A stretch of DNA of 64,000 nt. It comes from Akkermansiaceae bacterium (GTDB lineage Bacteria > Verrucomicrobiota > Verrucomicrobiia > Verrucomicrobiales > Akkermansiaceae). The stretch spans positions 20,635-84,634 of the forward strand of contig JAKMGP010000029.1 of the NCBI GenBank assembly GCA_022424905.1, read 5' to 3'. The notes under the pieces are model-generated. The model ran no database searches, was not told the DNA's origin, and worked only from the letters and a program-made list of their open reading frames with translations. This document shows, one piece after another, positions 42,911-53,309 of this stretch (within the stretch, counting starts at the first letter, position 1; each line of letters starts with the position of its first letter). The position numbers were made by a program, and so were the translations under genes.

Positions 42911-44866
42911 ATGTCCGCCCCTCGTAAAGCCCTCAGAAAATATTTCGGTCATGATTCTTTTCGCGATGGCCAAGAAGAGGTCATCGAATCCATCTTATCG
43001 GACAAATCTACCCTCGCCGTATTTCCAACCGGAGGGGGGAAATCACTCTGTTATCAACTTCCCGCATTACTATTCGATCAACTCACTCTCGTTGTCTCTC
43101 CGCTCATCGCCCTGATGAAAGATCAGGTTGACTCGCTAGTTGCCAAAGGAATCCCGGCAGCCCGACTCGATTCCACCCTTTCGGCAGACGAAACGAGCAA
43201 GCTTTACCAGAAACTTAAGAAAAATAAGATCAGGCTCCTTTACGTAGCACCCGAGCGCCTCGCTAACGAAAAGTTTAGAGCGCGTCTTAGCAAAATCCCA
43301 CTCGCTCTGCTTGCAATAGATGAGGCCCATTGCATTTCGGAATGGGGACATAATTTCCGCCCTGACTACCTCAAGTTAACTCGTTTTTCCGACGAGCTCA
43401 AAATCCCACGTGTTCTCTGCCTCACGGCAACGGCCACTCCGGAGGTCGCGAAGGATATTTGTAGACACTTCGAAATTCAATCGCAGGACCATCATCAACT
43501 CACTTTTTATCGAGCCAACCTCGACCTCGTAGTCACTCCTATCGCTACAAACGATCGCCGTGAGCACCTCCTCAAGCAGCTCAAGAAAGCGCCTATTCAA
43601 CCAACCATCATTTACACAACTCTGCAGCACGGGGCAGAGTCTCTCGCCTCCTTTCTAAAGAGCAACGGACTTCCCGTCCGCCCTTATCACGCCGGATTAC
43701 GATCCGAGGCACGCTCTGAAATCCAAGAGGCCTTTATGTCCGGTGAAGTTCCCATTATCTGCGCTACTATCGCGTTTGGAATGGGAATCGACAAATCAGA
43801 TATCCGAGCGATTTATCATTACAACCTCCCCAAATCGCTCGAAAATTATACCCAAGAAATCGGTCGTGCCGGACGGGACGGCCAACAAGCGCACTGCGAA
43901 CTTCTGGCCTGCCAAGATGATCTTCGAACTCTCGCCAACTTTACTTATGGCGATACCCCACAACCCAATGCCCTTCGCTCCATCCTCCGTATTCTACTAG
44001 ACCAACCCGGGGAATTCGATATTTCGATCTATGAACTTTCGCGATCTCACGACATTCGCCCCCTTGTCATCAACACTTTACTAACTTATCTCGAATTAGA
44101 AGGATTTCTCAAAGCCACTTCTCCGTTCTACTCTACTTACAAGATTTCGTTCACCCGAGATCTAGAGCACCTTTTGAATGGCTTCGATTCAAATCGTCAG
44201 TCTTTTCTCCGCAAACTTTTCGAGACCGCCAAACCGGGCTACAAATGGCTCGAGCTAAATCCGGAGGACGCGGCCGCTGAGATCGGTGAGTCCAAAGAAA
44301 AAATCGTGAAAACAATTGCCTACCTTGAAGACCTTGAGGACATCGCTGTCAAACCTTCCAGAGTTCGACAGGGCTATCGACTTCTTGAGAAACCTGATGA
44401 TCTTCCCGCTCTCACTCGGCGGGTGATCGATCTTTTTCAACGCCGCGAAAACTCGGATCTTCAACGTCTTCAAGGGGTCGTTACACACGCGCTAAGGCCA
44501 TCTTGTCTCTACGCATCGCTCCTAGATCATTTTGGCGAAGAAATGAAATCCTGTGGCCACTGCTCTCGTTGCCGTGGCCACGCTCCGCCCCCGAACCTCC
44601 CTTCCTCGCCCCCTCCCGAAATCACTAATGAAGACCTCAACCTAATTCAAAATCTAGTCAACCTCAAGCAACCCGGTCTTCGAACACCCCGGGCTCTCGC
44701 CCGCTTTCTTTGCGGAATGACCTCTCCCGCCACAACTTACTCTTGGTATCTACCAGATGGAGCGCGCCGCAAACAGCGCCTCATTTCCCACGATGCCTAC
44801 TCTCTTCTCGAGCTTCACCCTTTCGAATCGATCCTCAAAATCTGTGAGGCCCAAATTTTCCACTGA
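42911..44866 (+). CDS. recQ: ATP-dependent DNA helicase RecQ
   Basis: 651 residues from the ATG at 42911. Superfamily 2 helicase motifs are in order: FRDGQEEVI, FPTGGGKSLCYQLPA, LVVSPLIALMKDQV, DEAHCISEWGHNFRP, LTATATPEVAKDI, AFGMGIDKSDIRAIYHYN and QEIGRAGRDG. The zinc-binding region has CHC-type cysteines (KSCGHCSRCRG); an HRDC domain is not obvious, and the C terminus is a short winged-helix/other tail. RecQ unwinds DNA 3' to 5' in recombination and repair. The upstream in-frame extension to 42743 has no family similarity. Confidence 0.93.
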   Translation: MSAPRKALRKYFGHDSFRDGQEEVIESILSDKSTLAVFPTGGGKSLCYQLPALLFDQLTLVVSPLIALMKDQVDSLVAKGIPAARLDSTLSADETSKLYQKLKKNKIRLLYVAPERLANEKFRARLSKIPLALLAIDEAHCISEWGHNFRPDYLKLTRFSDELKIPRVLCLTATATPEVAKDICRHFEIQSQDHHQLTFYRANLDLVVTPIATNDRREHLLKQLKKAPIQPTIIYTTLQHGAESLASFLKSNGLPVRPYHAGLRSEARSEIQEAFMSGEVPIICATIAFGMGIDKSDIRAIYHYNLPKSLENYTQEIGRAGRDGQQAHCELLACQDDLRTLANFTYGDTPQPNALRSILRILLDQPGEFDISIYELSRSHDIRPLVINTLLTYLELEGFLKATSPFYSTYKISFTRDLEHLLNGFDSNRQSFLRKLFETAKPGYKWLELNPEDAAAEIGESKEKIVKTIAYLEDLEDIAVKPSRVRQGYRLLEKPDDLPALTRRVIDLFQRRENSDLQRLQGVVTHALRPSCLYASLLDHFGEEMKSCGHCSRCRGHAPPPNLPSSPPPEITNEDLNLIQNLVNLKQPGLRTPRALARFLCGMTSPATTYSWYLPDGARRKQRLISHDAYSLLELHPFESILKICEAQIFH

Positions 44867-44874
44867 TTCAGCCC

Positions 44875-45903
44875 ATGAAAAAACTCCTCTTCCTCGCCAT
44901 AATACTACCTGGCTTTGCTCAAGAGCCAATCATTCGAATTGCCTGCGGTTCTTGTTACAAGCCGGAACGTGATAACGGCATTTTTAGAGCCATTGCAGCC
45001 GATAAGCCCCAAGCCTTCCTTTTTATGGGCGATAATATTTACGCGGACACCAATGACCCTCAGATAATGAAAGAAAAATACCGCGATCTTAATAATCAGC
45101 CAGACTATGCGGCTTTTGCAAAAACTGTCCCTATTATTCCAATTTGGGATGATCATGATTACGGGCTCAACGATGCCGGGCGAGAATACAAAATGAAGGA
45201 AGCTTCTGCTCAACTTTTCTTCGAAGCCTTCAACTTCCCAACTCACCACGAAGCCACAAAAACACCTGGTGTCTATCACTCACAGATTTTGGGACCTCAG
45301 GGAAAGCGGGTCCAATTGATCATGCTCGATACTCGCTACTTCCGAAGTCCGTTGAAAAAAATCAAGAAAGGGAAACGAAAAGTTTATCAAATTGAAAAAG
45401 GTCCGGATGCGACCATTCTCGGTAAAACCCAATGGCAATGGCTCAAAGAACAACTCAGAAAGACCGCTGAATTACGCATCATAGTAAGCTCCATCCAAAT
45501 TATTAACACCGAGCACCGTTTTGAAAAATGGAGTAATATCCCAAACGAACGCACGAAGCTTTTGAACCTACTGAAAGGCTCCAACCCCGGTCCAACGATT
45601 CTTCTTAGCGGTGATCGTCATCTTGCGGAGGTCTGCCGAATACGAGCCAATGGAAAAGAGAATCTTCCATTTGATCTATACGAGATGACCTGCAGCGGAA
45701 TGACTCATGCTGGAGCACCTAATGATCACTCTCATCTAAGGGTCCCCGGAACCTATTCAAGGGACCTGAACTACGGATTAATTGATATCAACTGGGGAAG
45801 AAAGAAACCAGAAGTCACTCTATCGGTAAAAACACCAACGCTAGATGTCACCACTGGAAGCATGACTGTTCTCGACTTTAACGAGGATTCAACAATCAAA
45901 TAA
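44875..45903 (+). CDS. PhoD-like secreted phosphatase/phosphodiesterase
   Basis: 342 residues with a short hydrophobic signal (MKKLLFLAIILPGFAQ) and a metallophosphatase core of the PhoD type: ACGSCYKPERDNGIF, LFMGDNIYADTNDP, IWDDHDYGLNDAGR, VQLIMLDTRYFRSPL, LSGDRHLAEVCRI and ELTCSG-like EMTCSGMTHAG. It probably releases phosphate from phosphodiesters in the periplasm. No pho-box was examined in the eight-base gap after recQ, so it may be cotranscribed with recQ. Confidence 0.9.
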   Translation: MKKLLFLAIILPGFAQEPIIRIACGSCYKPERDNGIFRAIAADKPQAFLFMGDNIYADTNDPQIMKEKYRDLNNQPDYAAFAKTVPIIPIWDDHDYGLNDAGREYKMKEASAQLFFEAFNFPTHHEATKTPGVYHSQILGPQGKRVQLIMLDTRYFRSPLKKIKKGKRKVYQIEKGPDATILGKTQWQWLKEQLRKTAELRIIVSSIQIINTEHRFEKWSNIPNERTKLLNLLKGSNPGPTILLSGDRHLAEVCRIRANGKENLPFDLYEMTCSGMTHAGAPNDHSHLRVPGTYSRDLNYGLIDINWGRKKPEVTLSVKTPTLDVTTGSMTVLDFNEDSTIK

Positions 45904-45916
45904 GCTAGCAATAGGG

Positions 45917-46948
45917 TTAAAGAAGGTCCAACTGGCTCTCCTCCTCCTCAAACTTCACCCCCACCCCAAGAAGCCTTACCGACTTACCCTCCCCTCGGCT
46001 CCAAGCCAAACTAAGCAGTTCTCTGTAGACTGTTTCATCCATTTGTCTTCCCGCCTTCTCAGCAGTAGTCTGAGTGAAATCCTCAAACTTTAACTTCACC
46101 ACCCTTGATTTAATTTCCTGACTAGAATTGTGCTTCACCGCCTCCTCAACTTCAGTTCGCAACTTGCGGAGAACATTCATAAGCCAGTCGAAATCATCAA
46201 TATTTTCCCGAAAAGTTCGCTCCTTCGAAAGCGACTTCCTAGCTCGACTGACTGTGACCTCCCGATCATCTTTGCCCCGACATCTATCGAAGAGTTCAAG
46301 GCCCCACCGCCCGAGCTTTTCCGCGACTTCGACCTTACTTAATAACTGGAAATCGCCACAAGTTTCGATCCCCAAACGCGCCAAGGTTTCTTGTCCCTTT
46401 TTCCCCACTCCCTGAAGTTTCGAAACCCTTAGGCCTCGCATAAAACCATTGACATCTTCAAGCTTCACCTCGAGCTGTCCGTCAGGTTTATTCCAGTCAC
46501 TTGCCACTTTCGCAATCATCTTATTCGGCGCGATTCCAGCAGAGGCCGTAAGACCAGTTTCTAAATAGATAGCACGGCGGATTTCCTTTGCCAGTGCCGC
46601 TCCAGATTCAGCGCGATGACTAACATCAAGATAGGCCTCATCTAAAGAAAGAGGCTGAACGATATCAGTGTAACGACCAAAAATCGCACGGATTTTTAAA
46701 GACTCCTGACGGTAAACCTCAAACCGAACCGGAGTCAGAATAATCTCAGGGCAGAGCTGCCTTGCCTTAAAGACCGGCATTGCGGAGTGACACCCAAATT
46801 TACGAGCCTCGTAATTGGCCGTCGTCAAAACCCCCCGCCCCGTGCTACCTCCAACTCCAACGGGCTTTCCATTTAGCGAAGGGTCATCACGCACTTCGAT
46901 GGCCGCATAAAAGCAGTCCATGTCAATGTGGATGATTGTCCGAACCAT
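45917..46948 (-). CDS. dinB: DNA polymerase IV (Y-family)
   Basis: 343 residues of translesion polymerase. The active-site carboxylates are in HIDMDCFYAAIEVRDDP and SLDEAYLDVS, with GRGVLTTANYEARKFGCHSAMP as the nucleotide-contacting segment; the thumb helix-hairpin-helix (MRGLRVSKLQGVGKKGQETL) and a C-terminal little finger follow. It ends QLDLL, resembling the beta-clamp binding tail QxxLxLF-type. A LexA box was not found in the short upstream gap. It is convergent with the phosphatase gene. Confidence 0.94.
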   Translation of the reverse strand: MVRTIIHIDMDCFYAAIEVRDDPSLNGKPVGVGGSTGRGVLTTANYEARKFGCHSAMPVFKARQLCPEIILTPVRFEVYRQESLKIRAIFGRYTDIVQPLSLDEAYLDVSHRAESGAALAKEIRRAIYLETGLTASAGIAPNKMIAKVASDWNKPDGQLEVKLEDVNGFMRGLRVSKLQGVGKKGQETLARLGIETCGDFQLLSKVEVAEKLGRWGLELFDRCRGKDDREVTVSRARKSLSKERTFRENIDDFDWLMNVLRKLRTEVEEAVKHNSSQEIKSRVVKLKFEDFTQTTAEKAGRQMDETVYRELLSLAWSRGEGKSVRLLGVGVKFEEEESQLDLL

Positions 46949-46991
46949 AATGGTAATCTAGCGGAGCTAAATCACTGGAACAATCGACTAA

Positions 46992-48581
46992 TTAAATATC
47001 AAAGAAGTCCTCACCGAACGCTCCAGATTTTTGTAGATAGTAGTCATAACCACCAGAATATTTCTTCACCTCTCCATCCGCGATGTGCCAAGTGTGTTCA
47101 GCGAGCGAGCGGATAAAGTGCACGTCGTGAGAAATGAAAACCAAAGTCCCTTCATACTGCTTTAAAGCAGAGACAAGAGCCTCGATGGAAGTCAAATCAA
47201 GGTGAGTCGTCGGCTCGTCCATCAAAAGAAGATTGGGAGGATCAACGAGGAATTTCACAAGTGATAAACGCGATTTCTCACCCCCGGAGAGAATTTTTAC
47301 ACGCTTAGAAACATCATCCTTTTTGAAGAGAAAAGACCCGAGGATAGCACGCGCTTCATTTTCACGCATCCCACCACCAGCCTCAATAACTTCCTCAAGC
47401 ACCGAATTATTTTCATTCAAGGTCATAGCCCGATGTTGAGAAAAGTATCCGATCTTCGTTGTTGTTCCAACATTCCGGCGCCCAGCGTCCCCTTTTTCGA
47501 TACCCGCAATCATCTTCATGAGGGTCGATTTTCCTGCACCGTTCGGCCCCACCAAAACAATACGATCTCCTCGCTCGATGTGAACATCGAGATTCTTGTA
47601 GAGGACGTTATCACCATAGGCCTTATCCACATTCTCGAGAGAAATCACTCTTTGGGTTGAGCGTGGTGGCTGCGGAAAATGAAAATGGAAAAGCTTTCGT
47701 GGCTTTCGTGGCTTGGGTAGACGAACCATTTTCTCAATCATCTTCACCCGACTTTGGACTTGCGAAGCCTTTGAGCCAACCGAGCGAAATTTATCGATAA
47801 ATTCCTGAATGCGAGCGATTTCCTTTTTCTGGTTCTGGAAAGCCTTCATCTGTTGGTCATACCGCTCATCCTTCAACTGCAAATACTTGGTATAATTCCC
47901 GGTATAATTAATGAACTTTTGCTCATCAATTTCGTAAACTTTCTCGACAACACCATCCATGAACGAACGGTCGTGCGAAATAATGAGGAGCGCACCAGGA
48001 TATTGTTGGAGATATTTTTGAAACCACATCAGGGAGTTCAAATCCAGGTGGTTTGTTGGCTCATCGAGCATAAGGAGATCAGGCTCTTCGACAAGTAAGC
48101 GGGCAAGGTGAGCCCGCATGATCCACCCCCCTGAAAACATGTCAGCAGGCCGGTCAAAATCTTCCTGAGAATACCCTAAACCAGCAAGAATCTTCTTAGC
48201 CTTAGGCTCAAGTTGATAACCATTTAACTCCTCCCATCGATCTTGGGATTTGCCAAATTCCTCGGAATCCTCCGCCTTCGTCCGCATTGTCTCTAGCACT
48301 TCGCGGTGCTCAGCGGTGATCCCCATTGCAATTTCCATGATGCTGGCATTCCCAGGATCTCCAGCTTCCTGAGCGAGGTAGCCTACCATGCCATACTCAT
48401 CGAGATCGACAGTCCCTTGATCGGCGTCTTCTTCTTTTAAGACAATTTTGAAAAGAGTCGATTTGCCCGCGCCGTTAGGCCCGACCAAGGCGACCCGCTC
48501 ACCCCAATTGATCGTCATTTCCGAGTTTTCGAACAGCACACGACCACCTAAGGCCTTAGTCATCTTCTTGATCGTCAACAT
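46992..48581 (-). CDS. ABC-F family ATPase
   Basis: 529 residues with two ABC domains and no membrane helices. Walker A motifs are GPNGAGKST (about 35 and 350), signatures MFSGGWIMRAHLARLL and LSGGEKSRLSLVKFL, Walker B LLMLDEPTNHLDL and LLMDEPTTHLDL. The P-site linker between them (YTGNYTKYLQLKDERYDQQMKAFQNQ) marks ABC-F proteins, which act on the ribosome in translation quality control. Length resembles YbiT/EttA-like members; no C-terminal coiled coil of Uup type is present. Confidence 0.93.
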   Translation of the reverse strand: MLTIKKMTKALGGRVLFENSEMTINWGERVALVGPNGAGKSTLFKIVLKEEDADQGTVDLDEYGMVGYLAQEAGDPGNASIMEIAMGITAEHREVLETMRTKAEDSEEFGKSQDRWEELNGYQLEPKAKKILAGLGYSQEDFDRPADMFSGGWIMRAHLARLLVEEPDLLMLDEPTNHLDLNSLMWFQKYLQQYPGALLIISHDRSFMDGVVEKVYEIDEQKFINYTGNYTKYLQLKDERYDQQMKAFQNQKKEIARIQEFIDKFRSVGSKASQVQSRVKMIEKMVRLPKPRKPRKLFHFHFPQPPRSTQRVISLENVDKAYGDNVLYKNLDVHIERGDRIVLVGPNGAGKSTLMKMIAGIEKGDAGRRNVGTTTKIGYFSQHRAMTLNENNSVLEEVIEAGGGMRENEARAILGSFLFKKDDVSKRVKILSGGEKSRLSLVKFLVDPPNLLLMDEPTTHLDLTSIEALVSALKQYEGTLVFISHDVHFIRSLAEHTWHIADGEVKKYSGGYDYYLQKSGAFGEDFFDI

Positions 48582-48664
48582 GGCAAAGGGGATGTCGGGG
48601 CTGTTTGCGCGAGAGTCAAGAAGTTTGCGATTAGGCTGGCGGAACTCCGAAAGGTCGCAAAGAC

Positions 48665-50353
48665 CTATCTTTTTACAGCTTCAATCCTACCCTCGAGTAG
48701 TTTAGCTGCCTTTATTTTTTCCATTTTTTTCAAAACCCCGTGAAACCCCTCTAAGGTCGCAAGATGGTTTGGACGCAAAGCGAGACCCTCACGGAAAGCA
48801 TCCTCAGCCTTCTCCAGCTTCCCTTCCTGAAGATAAAACAACCCTAGCCTCCACTTCATCGGATAATCCACCGAGGGAGGGAGAAGATTAGAAGGAGTCC
48901 CCTGCCGGTCAGAAGCAGAACGAAACCAAGTCGCAGCCGATAGGCGAATTGCTCCCTCTTGATTCTGAGCAATTAAACCACGAAGTTCTGGGACCATCAT
49001 CAACAGAGTATTCATCGCCCGCACCCAATCGGCATAACTACTAGTCTTAGCGGCAAGTTTCTGGGTCTTTCCTAAAGCATCAACCCTGAGCAAGAATTGG
49101 TCGAAGAGGGCTTTACTACTCTTTATGTCTTTATCCGCAATAGCCATGCGAACCGCGAGGTAGATTGCGATACAATTTCGGTAAGGCAAAGCGAATGATT
49201 TATCCTTGAACCATTGTTCTTCTGGCAACGCCTTAAGAAGCTTCTGCCCCTTTTTAAATGAAGCAATATCCCTTCGCCCCATCATCATGCGTGCCCCTAC
49301 ATTGCGACCTTCCCAGAGCAGTAATCCGGCACCGCGCGAAAAAAGTCGCGCTTCTTCGATTTCGATTTCAGCGAGCTCCTTCCCAACTTTTTCCGCCATG
49401 CTTTTCTCCCCTTTCATTTCATGGAGAGTAGCTAAGTAGACTTTGGCACGGATCCAGCCATCGCAATCATAAAGACTTACCTTCTCTTCGCTCATGTAGG
49501 CTGTGTAGAACTTAGCAGCGTCATTCGCAGCTTGAATCGCCAGAGCTGCGTTACCACAACGAGCTTCGACATGAGCCAGCATGAGGTGATAGGGAGGATA
49601 TTTCGGCAGCAGCTTCACCAATTTACGAGCCACTGGTAAAACCTCATTACGGAGCATTGAGACATTCAAGGGAGCTTCGGCCTGGCTACTGACCCAAAAC
49701 GCCATAACCGAAAGATGTTCAGGCTGTTGTTCTAGCATCTTCTTAATGCCCTCGTTCGCCCTTTTTTGCCCTACGAGTGGTTTGCCTCCGCTATCAAATC
49801 CATCTCTCTGGAGAAATAGGGAGAATAAACGCGCCTGAATATCAGCAGGATACTTTTCCGAGAGTGAATTAAAGGCCATCCCTGCAGCCCTTACACCGCT
49901 GGTCAAAAGGTAACCGGCTGCTTGTGCGTATCGCTTCTCAAGATCGGACCAACGAGTTTTCTTTGCTGAGATCTCCGATTCCAGCAAATCAAGCATCCGA
50001 TCAACCGCAGCCCTTCGCTCAGAGAAAAATTCATGTTGGCTTCCAGCCAAGCTCATTGCAATTCCCCAATAGGCCATTAGGCACTCGGGATCCACCCTCG
50101 CTGCCTCACAAAAGTGCCGATAAGCTTCAAAATCCCAAGAAGCGTTCATCCGGCCAAGTCCTTGCGCAACGTGGCTAGCCGCTATTTCCGAGCTAGAAGA
50201 AATTGCCATATGTCCCTCACCCAAAGCGACTATGACCTTTGGCTTCCCAAGTTTGATAACAACCGGGTGGATCACATCTTCCACCTTAAAATCGTCGGCA
50301 GCTAACTCACCGCAGAGCACAAAGTGAAATATCAAAAGCAAGGTCTTTCTCAC
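48665..50353 (-). CDS. Secreted TPR-repeat protein
   Basis: 562 residues from the GTG at 50353, which starts a clear signal peptide (RKTLLLIFHFVLCGELAA). The mature protein is helical, with TPR-like repeats: RVDPECLMAYWGIAMSLAG, YHLMLAHVEARCGNAALAIQAANDAAKFY and GLFYLQEGKLEKAEDAFREGLALRPNHLATLEGF. It is likely a periplasmic protein-interaction module; the N-terminal part begins with GLGRMNASWDFEAYRHFCEA, a pattern common to planctomycete and verrucomicrobial TPR proteins. Earlier in-frame codons up to 50392 are unlikely starts. Confidence 0.82.
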   Translation of the reverse strand: MRKTLLLIFHFVLCGELAADDFKVEDVIHPVVIKLGKPKVIVALGEGHMAISSSSEIAASHVAQGLGRMNASWDFEAYRHFCEAARVDPECLMAYWGIAMSLAGSQHEFFSERRAAVDRMLDLLESEISAKKTRWSDLEKRYAQAAGYLLTSGVRAAGMAFNSLSEKYPADIQARLFSLFLQRDGFDSGGKPLVGQKRANEGIKKMLEQQPEHLSVMAFWVSSQAEAPLNVSMLRNEVLPVARKLVKLLPKYPPYHLMLAHVEARCGNAALAIQAANDAAKFYTAYMSEEKVSLYDCDGWIRAKVYLATLHEMKGEKSMAEKVGKELAEIEIEEARLFSRGAGLLLWEGRNVGARMMMGRRDIASFKKGQKLLKALPEEQWFKDKSFALPYRNCIAIYLAVRMAIADKDIKSSKALFDQFLLRVDALGKTQKLAAKTSSYADWVRAMNTLLMMVPELRGLIAQNQEGAIRLSAATWFRSASDRQGTPSNLLPPSVDYPMKWRLGLFYLQEGKLEKAEDAFREGLALRPNHLATLEGFHGVLKKMEKIKAAKLLEGRIEAVKR

Positions 50354-50451
50354 TCCAAAATTCTCGGTTAAACAGACACAATTGGCAAACAATCAATCAG
50401 TAACAAAGACCCGGACTCGACAGCACACCTCAATCTAGTCAAAACTTCAGC

Positions 50452-51252
50452 ATGACGATTGGCCTCATTGGATGTGGGAAAATGGGATCCGCCCTAACAT
50501 TGGGCGCGATCAAGAAAGGAGTGTTTGAGTCCCACCAAGTTTTGGCCTACGATCCTGTCCCGGAGGCCATTGCAGCGCTTGGAAACGGAATTTCAGCTGC
50601 TAAATCGCTCGAAGAAGCAATTCACGAAAGTGATATCCTCCTCCTCTGTGTCAAACCTTACCAGGTCTCTGAAGTTCTCGCCAAAATCCCTCCACTGGTC
50701 CAATCTTCTAATAATCTACTTGTGATCTCTATCGCAGCCGGGGTCAAGATTGAGACGATGGAGGAGAGTTGCAATCATCAGGCACGGATTGTAAGGGCCA
50801 TGCCGAACACTCCAGCTCTTGTTGGCGAGGGCGCCGCGGCGTTTGCGTTAGGCAAGAAAGCCACCGATGCCGATGCCGATTTTACCGAGAAGCTTTTTGG
50901 CTCAATCGGAATCGTATACGAGGTAAAGGAATCACTTCTCGACACTGTCACTGGACTTTCAGGTAGCGGACCTGCCTATGTTTACACCTTTATCGAGGCT
51001 CTCGCCGATGGGGCCCTTCTCGAAGGCTTACCCCGCGATCAGGCACTCGCTTTGGCAACCCAGACTGTTCTTGGAGCGGCACGCATGGTGGCGGATTCCA
51101 GCGAACACCCCAGCGTTCTTCGTGATCGTGTCACTTCGCCCGGCGGCACGACCATCGCAGGGCTCGCGGCACTTGAAGAGGGTGCCTTTCGGTCTTCAGC
51201 AATTAACGCCGTGAAAGCTGCTACCAAAAAGGCTCGCGAGCTGGGACACTAA
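50452..51252 (+). CDS. proC: Pyrroline-5-carboxylate reductase
   Basis: 266 residues; last step of proline synthesis, reducing pyrroline-5-carboxylate with NAD(P)H. The Rossmann motif is IGLIGCGKMGSALTLG, with CVKPYQVSEVL, RAMPNTPALVGEGAAAF, the active-site GLSGSGPAYVYTFIEALADGALLEGLPR, and the C-terminal dimer-domain signature SPGGTTIAGLAALEEGAFRSS. Complete; ATG 50452. parA follows 75 bases downstream. Confidence 0.96.
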   Translation: MTIGLIGCGKMGSALTLGAIKKGVFESHQVLAYDPVPEAIAALGNGISAAKSLEEAIHESDILLLCVKPYQVSEVLAKIPPLVQSSNNLLVISIAAGVKIETMEESCNHQARIVRAMPNTPALVGEGAAAFALGKKATDADADFTEKLFGSIGIVYEVKESLLDTVTGLSGSGPAYVYTFIEALADGALLEGLPRDQALALATQTVLGAARMVADSSEHPSVLRDRVTSPGGTTIAGLAALEEGAFRSSAINAVKAATKKARELGH

Positions 51253-51327
51253 GTTTCACCACCAAAAACTGCCTTTTTCCTTTCGCTTCGTATCGCCCCA
51301 AGTCAGCTTCCGATCAGACCTTTAAAG

Positions 51328-52095
51328 ATGAACATTATTGCCATTGCTAACCAGAAAGGTGGAGTGGGAAAAAGCACCACTGCAATCAACCTTTCCGGTG
51401 CCTTGGCTCAAAAGGGTAAAAAAATCCTCCTAATTGACCTTGACCCACAAGCAAATACAACGAGTGGGATCGGCGAAGAAGCCAGCTCGACCGGTTGCCT
51501 CTACCTACCCCTCATCGGCCAAGCCCGAATCGAAGATAAAATTATCCCAACTCGTCTTAAAAATTTGTCTCTCATCCCGGGTGATATGGACCTTGCCGGA
51601 GTTGAAATAGAACTCGCGCAAATGCCCGATTACTTGTCCCGCCTACGCGACCTGCTCGAAAAACTAGGCAAAAAACAAGATTATGACTTCATCATTCTCG
51701 ATACCCCCCCTTCCCTTGGGATCCTAATGACGTCAGCCCTAGCAGCGGCCGATGAAGTTATCATTCCCCTACAATGCGAATGGTTTGGTTTAGAGGGATT
51801 GGCAAAAATTGTCCATATCATCGACCAGATCCGAGAATCCGGATCGGGAGCCTCAGTGCAACTCGAGGGTATCCTCATGACCATGTATGACAGCCGCACT
51901 AACCTGTCGAAAGAAGTCGTTGCCCAGGTTAAAAGCTTCCTCCCTAAACAACTTTACAAAACCCTTATCCCTCGCTCCATCCGGATTGGAGAAGCTCCCA
52001 GCTATGGCCTCACCATTTTCGAACATGATCCGCATGGAGCCGGCGCAAAGGCCTATGAAAAGCTCGCTAGAGAGTTTCTGGCGAGGAGGAAGTAA
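51328..52095 (+). CDS. parA: ParA/Soj-family ATPase
   Basis: 255 residues of a deviant-Walker ATPase used in chromosome segregation. NQKGGVGKSTTAINLSGAL (Walker A), LLIDLDPQANTTSGIG, FIILDTPPSLGILMTSALAAADEVIIPLQCEWFGLEGL and the C-terminal domain are all present. parB or a parS site is not nearby; usually parA and parB are adjacent, so this copy is an orphan or has a different partner. The next plus-strand gene is mreB, 161 bases away. Confidence 0.92.
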   Translation: MNIIAIANQKGGVGKSTTAINLSGALAQKGKKILLIDLDPQANTTSGIGEEASSTGCLYLPLIGQARIEDKIIPTRLKNLSLIPGDMDLAGVEIELAQMPDYLSRLRDLLEKLGKKQDYDFIILDTPPSLGILMTSALAAADEVIIPLQCEWFGLEGLAKIVHIIDQIRESGSGASVQLEGILMTMYDSRTNLSKEVVAQVKSFLPKQLYKTLIPRSIRIGEAPSYGLTIFEHDPHGAGAKAYEKLAREFLARRK

Positions 52096-52256
52096 ACACC
52101 TCGTGATAGTTTGCAATGGCAAAATAAATAAGCGGCAAGGATGCTGCTTGACCATTCTGGGCTCTCTCTCCATCGTCTCTGCCCGCAGCGAGAGTTATTT
52201 TCACAACTCTGCAATCCCTTTACCCAAACAACCTCTTTCCCAACCTAACTCCTTCT

Positions 52257-53309
52257 ATGTCAGTGTTTGCACGACTTTTTGGCCTCCTGTCGAACGATAT
52301 CGGAATTGATCTCGGCACAGCCAACACCCTTGTCAATGTCAAGGACCACGGAATTGTATTACGCGAACCATCTGTGGTTGCTGTAAAAGCCGGTACAAAC
52401 GAAGTTCTTGCGGTGGGAGACGATGCCAAACGCATGCTCGGTCGCACCCCAGGTAATATCGTCGCAATCCGCCCTCTTAAGGATGGCGTAATCGCGGACT
52501 TTGAGGTGACTGAGGCGATGCTTCGCCACTTCATTAAAAAGGTGAGCAGCAAACGACGAAGCCACCCGCGCGTAGTCATCGCAATCCCATCGGGCATCAC
52601 AGAAGTAGAACGTCGCGCCGTCAAGGAATCTGCCGAACAGGCTGGAGCTCGCGAGGTTTACCTCATTGAAGAGCCCATGGCAGCAGCAATTGGAGTTGGC
52701 CTCCCTGTTCAGGATGCATCCGGTAATATGATCGTCGATATTGGCGGCGGAACAACCGAGGTCGCACTCATCTCCCTTTCTGGCATAGTCTACGCCCGCA
52801 GTGTCCGCACCGCTGGAGATGATCTCGACGAATCGATCATCTCCTATATGAAACGGGGCTATAACCTGATGATTGGTGAGCGCACTGCCGAAGATATAAA
52901 AATTCGAATTGGATCCGCTAACACTCTTCCCAAGGAGACCTCCATGGAGGTCAAAGGGCGTGATCTCGTCTCAGGCCTACCAAAGACAATCACAATCACC
53001 TCTCAGGAGATTCGTGAAGCAATGGCTGATCCGCTAACGACCATTGTCGATGCGGTTCGCACAACCCTGGAACGCTGCCCACCCGAACTCGCTGCCGACC
53101 TTGTCGACCGTGGACTTGTTCTTGCAGGCGGTGGAGCTCTTCTTCGGGGACTTGACAAACGACTTCGCGAAGAAACTGGGCTACCAGTCCACGTTGCAGA
53201 GGATCCTCTTAGCGCGGTTGCCGAAGGAACTGGAAAAGTCCTTCAGGAAATCACCTTCCTGAAACGCGTCACCAATTCTGACAATGAAAAATCCGGATTC
53301 CGGAGATGA
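52257..53309 (+). CDS. mreB: Rod-shape-determining protein MreB
   Basis: 350 residues of actin fold that forms membrane-bound filaments guiding peptidoglycan synthesis. It starts [28 protein letters not shown], with phosphate-binding segments [15 protein letters not shown] and [20 protein letters not shown], and the hydrophobic/amphipathic end typical of the family. It overlaps mreC by four bases, and mreD, mrdA and rng follow on the strand. Confidence 0.97.
   Translation: MSVFARLFGLLSNDIGIDLGTANTLVNVKDHGIVLREPSVVAVKAGTNEVLAVGDDAKRMLGRTPGNIVAIRPLKDGVIADFEVTEAMLRHFIKKVSSKRRSHPRVVIAIPSGITEVERRAVKESAEQAGAREVYLIEEPMAAAIGVGLPVQDASGNMIVDIGGGTTEVALISLSGIVYARSVRTAGDDLDESIISYMKRGYNLMIGERTAEDIKIRIGSANTLPKETSMEVKGRDLVSGLPKTITITSQEIREAMADPLTTIVDAVRTTLERCPPELAADLVDRGLVLAGGGALLRGLDKRLREETGLPVHVAEDPLSAVAEGTGKVLQEITFLKRVTNSDNEKSGFRR

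Noticed and set aside
42557-42973. Minus-strand 138-codon frame between thiS and recQ
   Set aside because: No domain and it enters recQ antisense; it has the look of a shadow.
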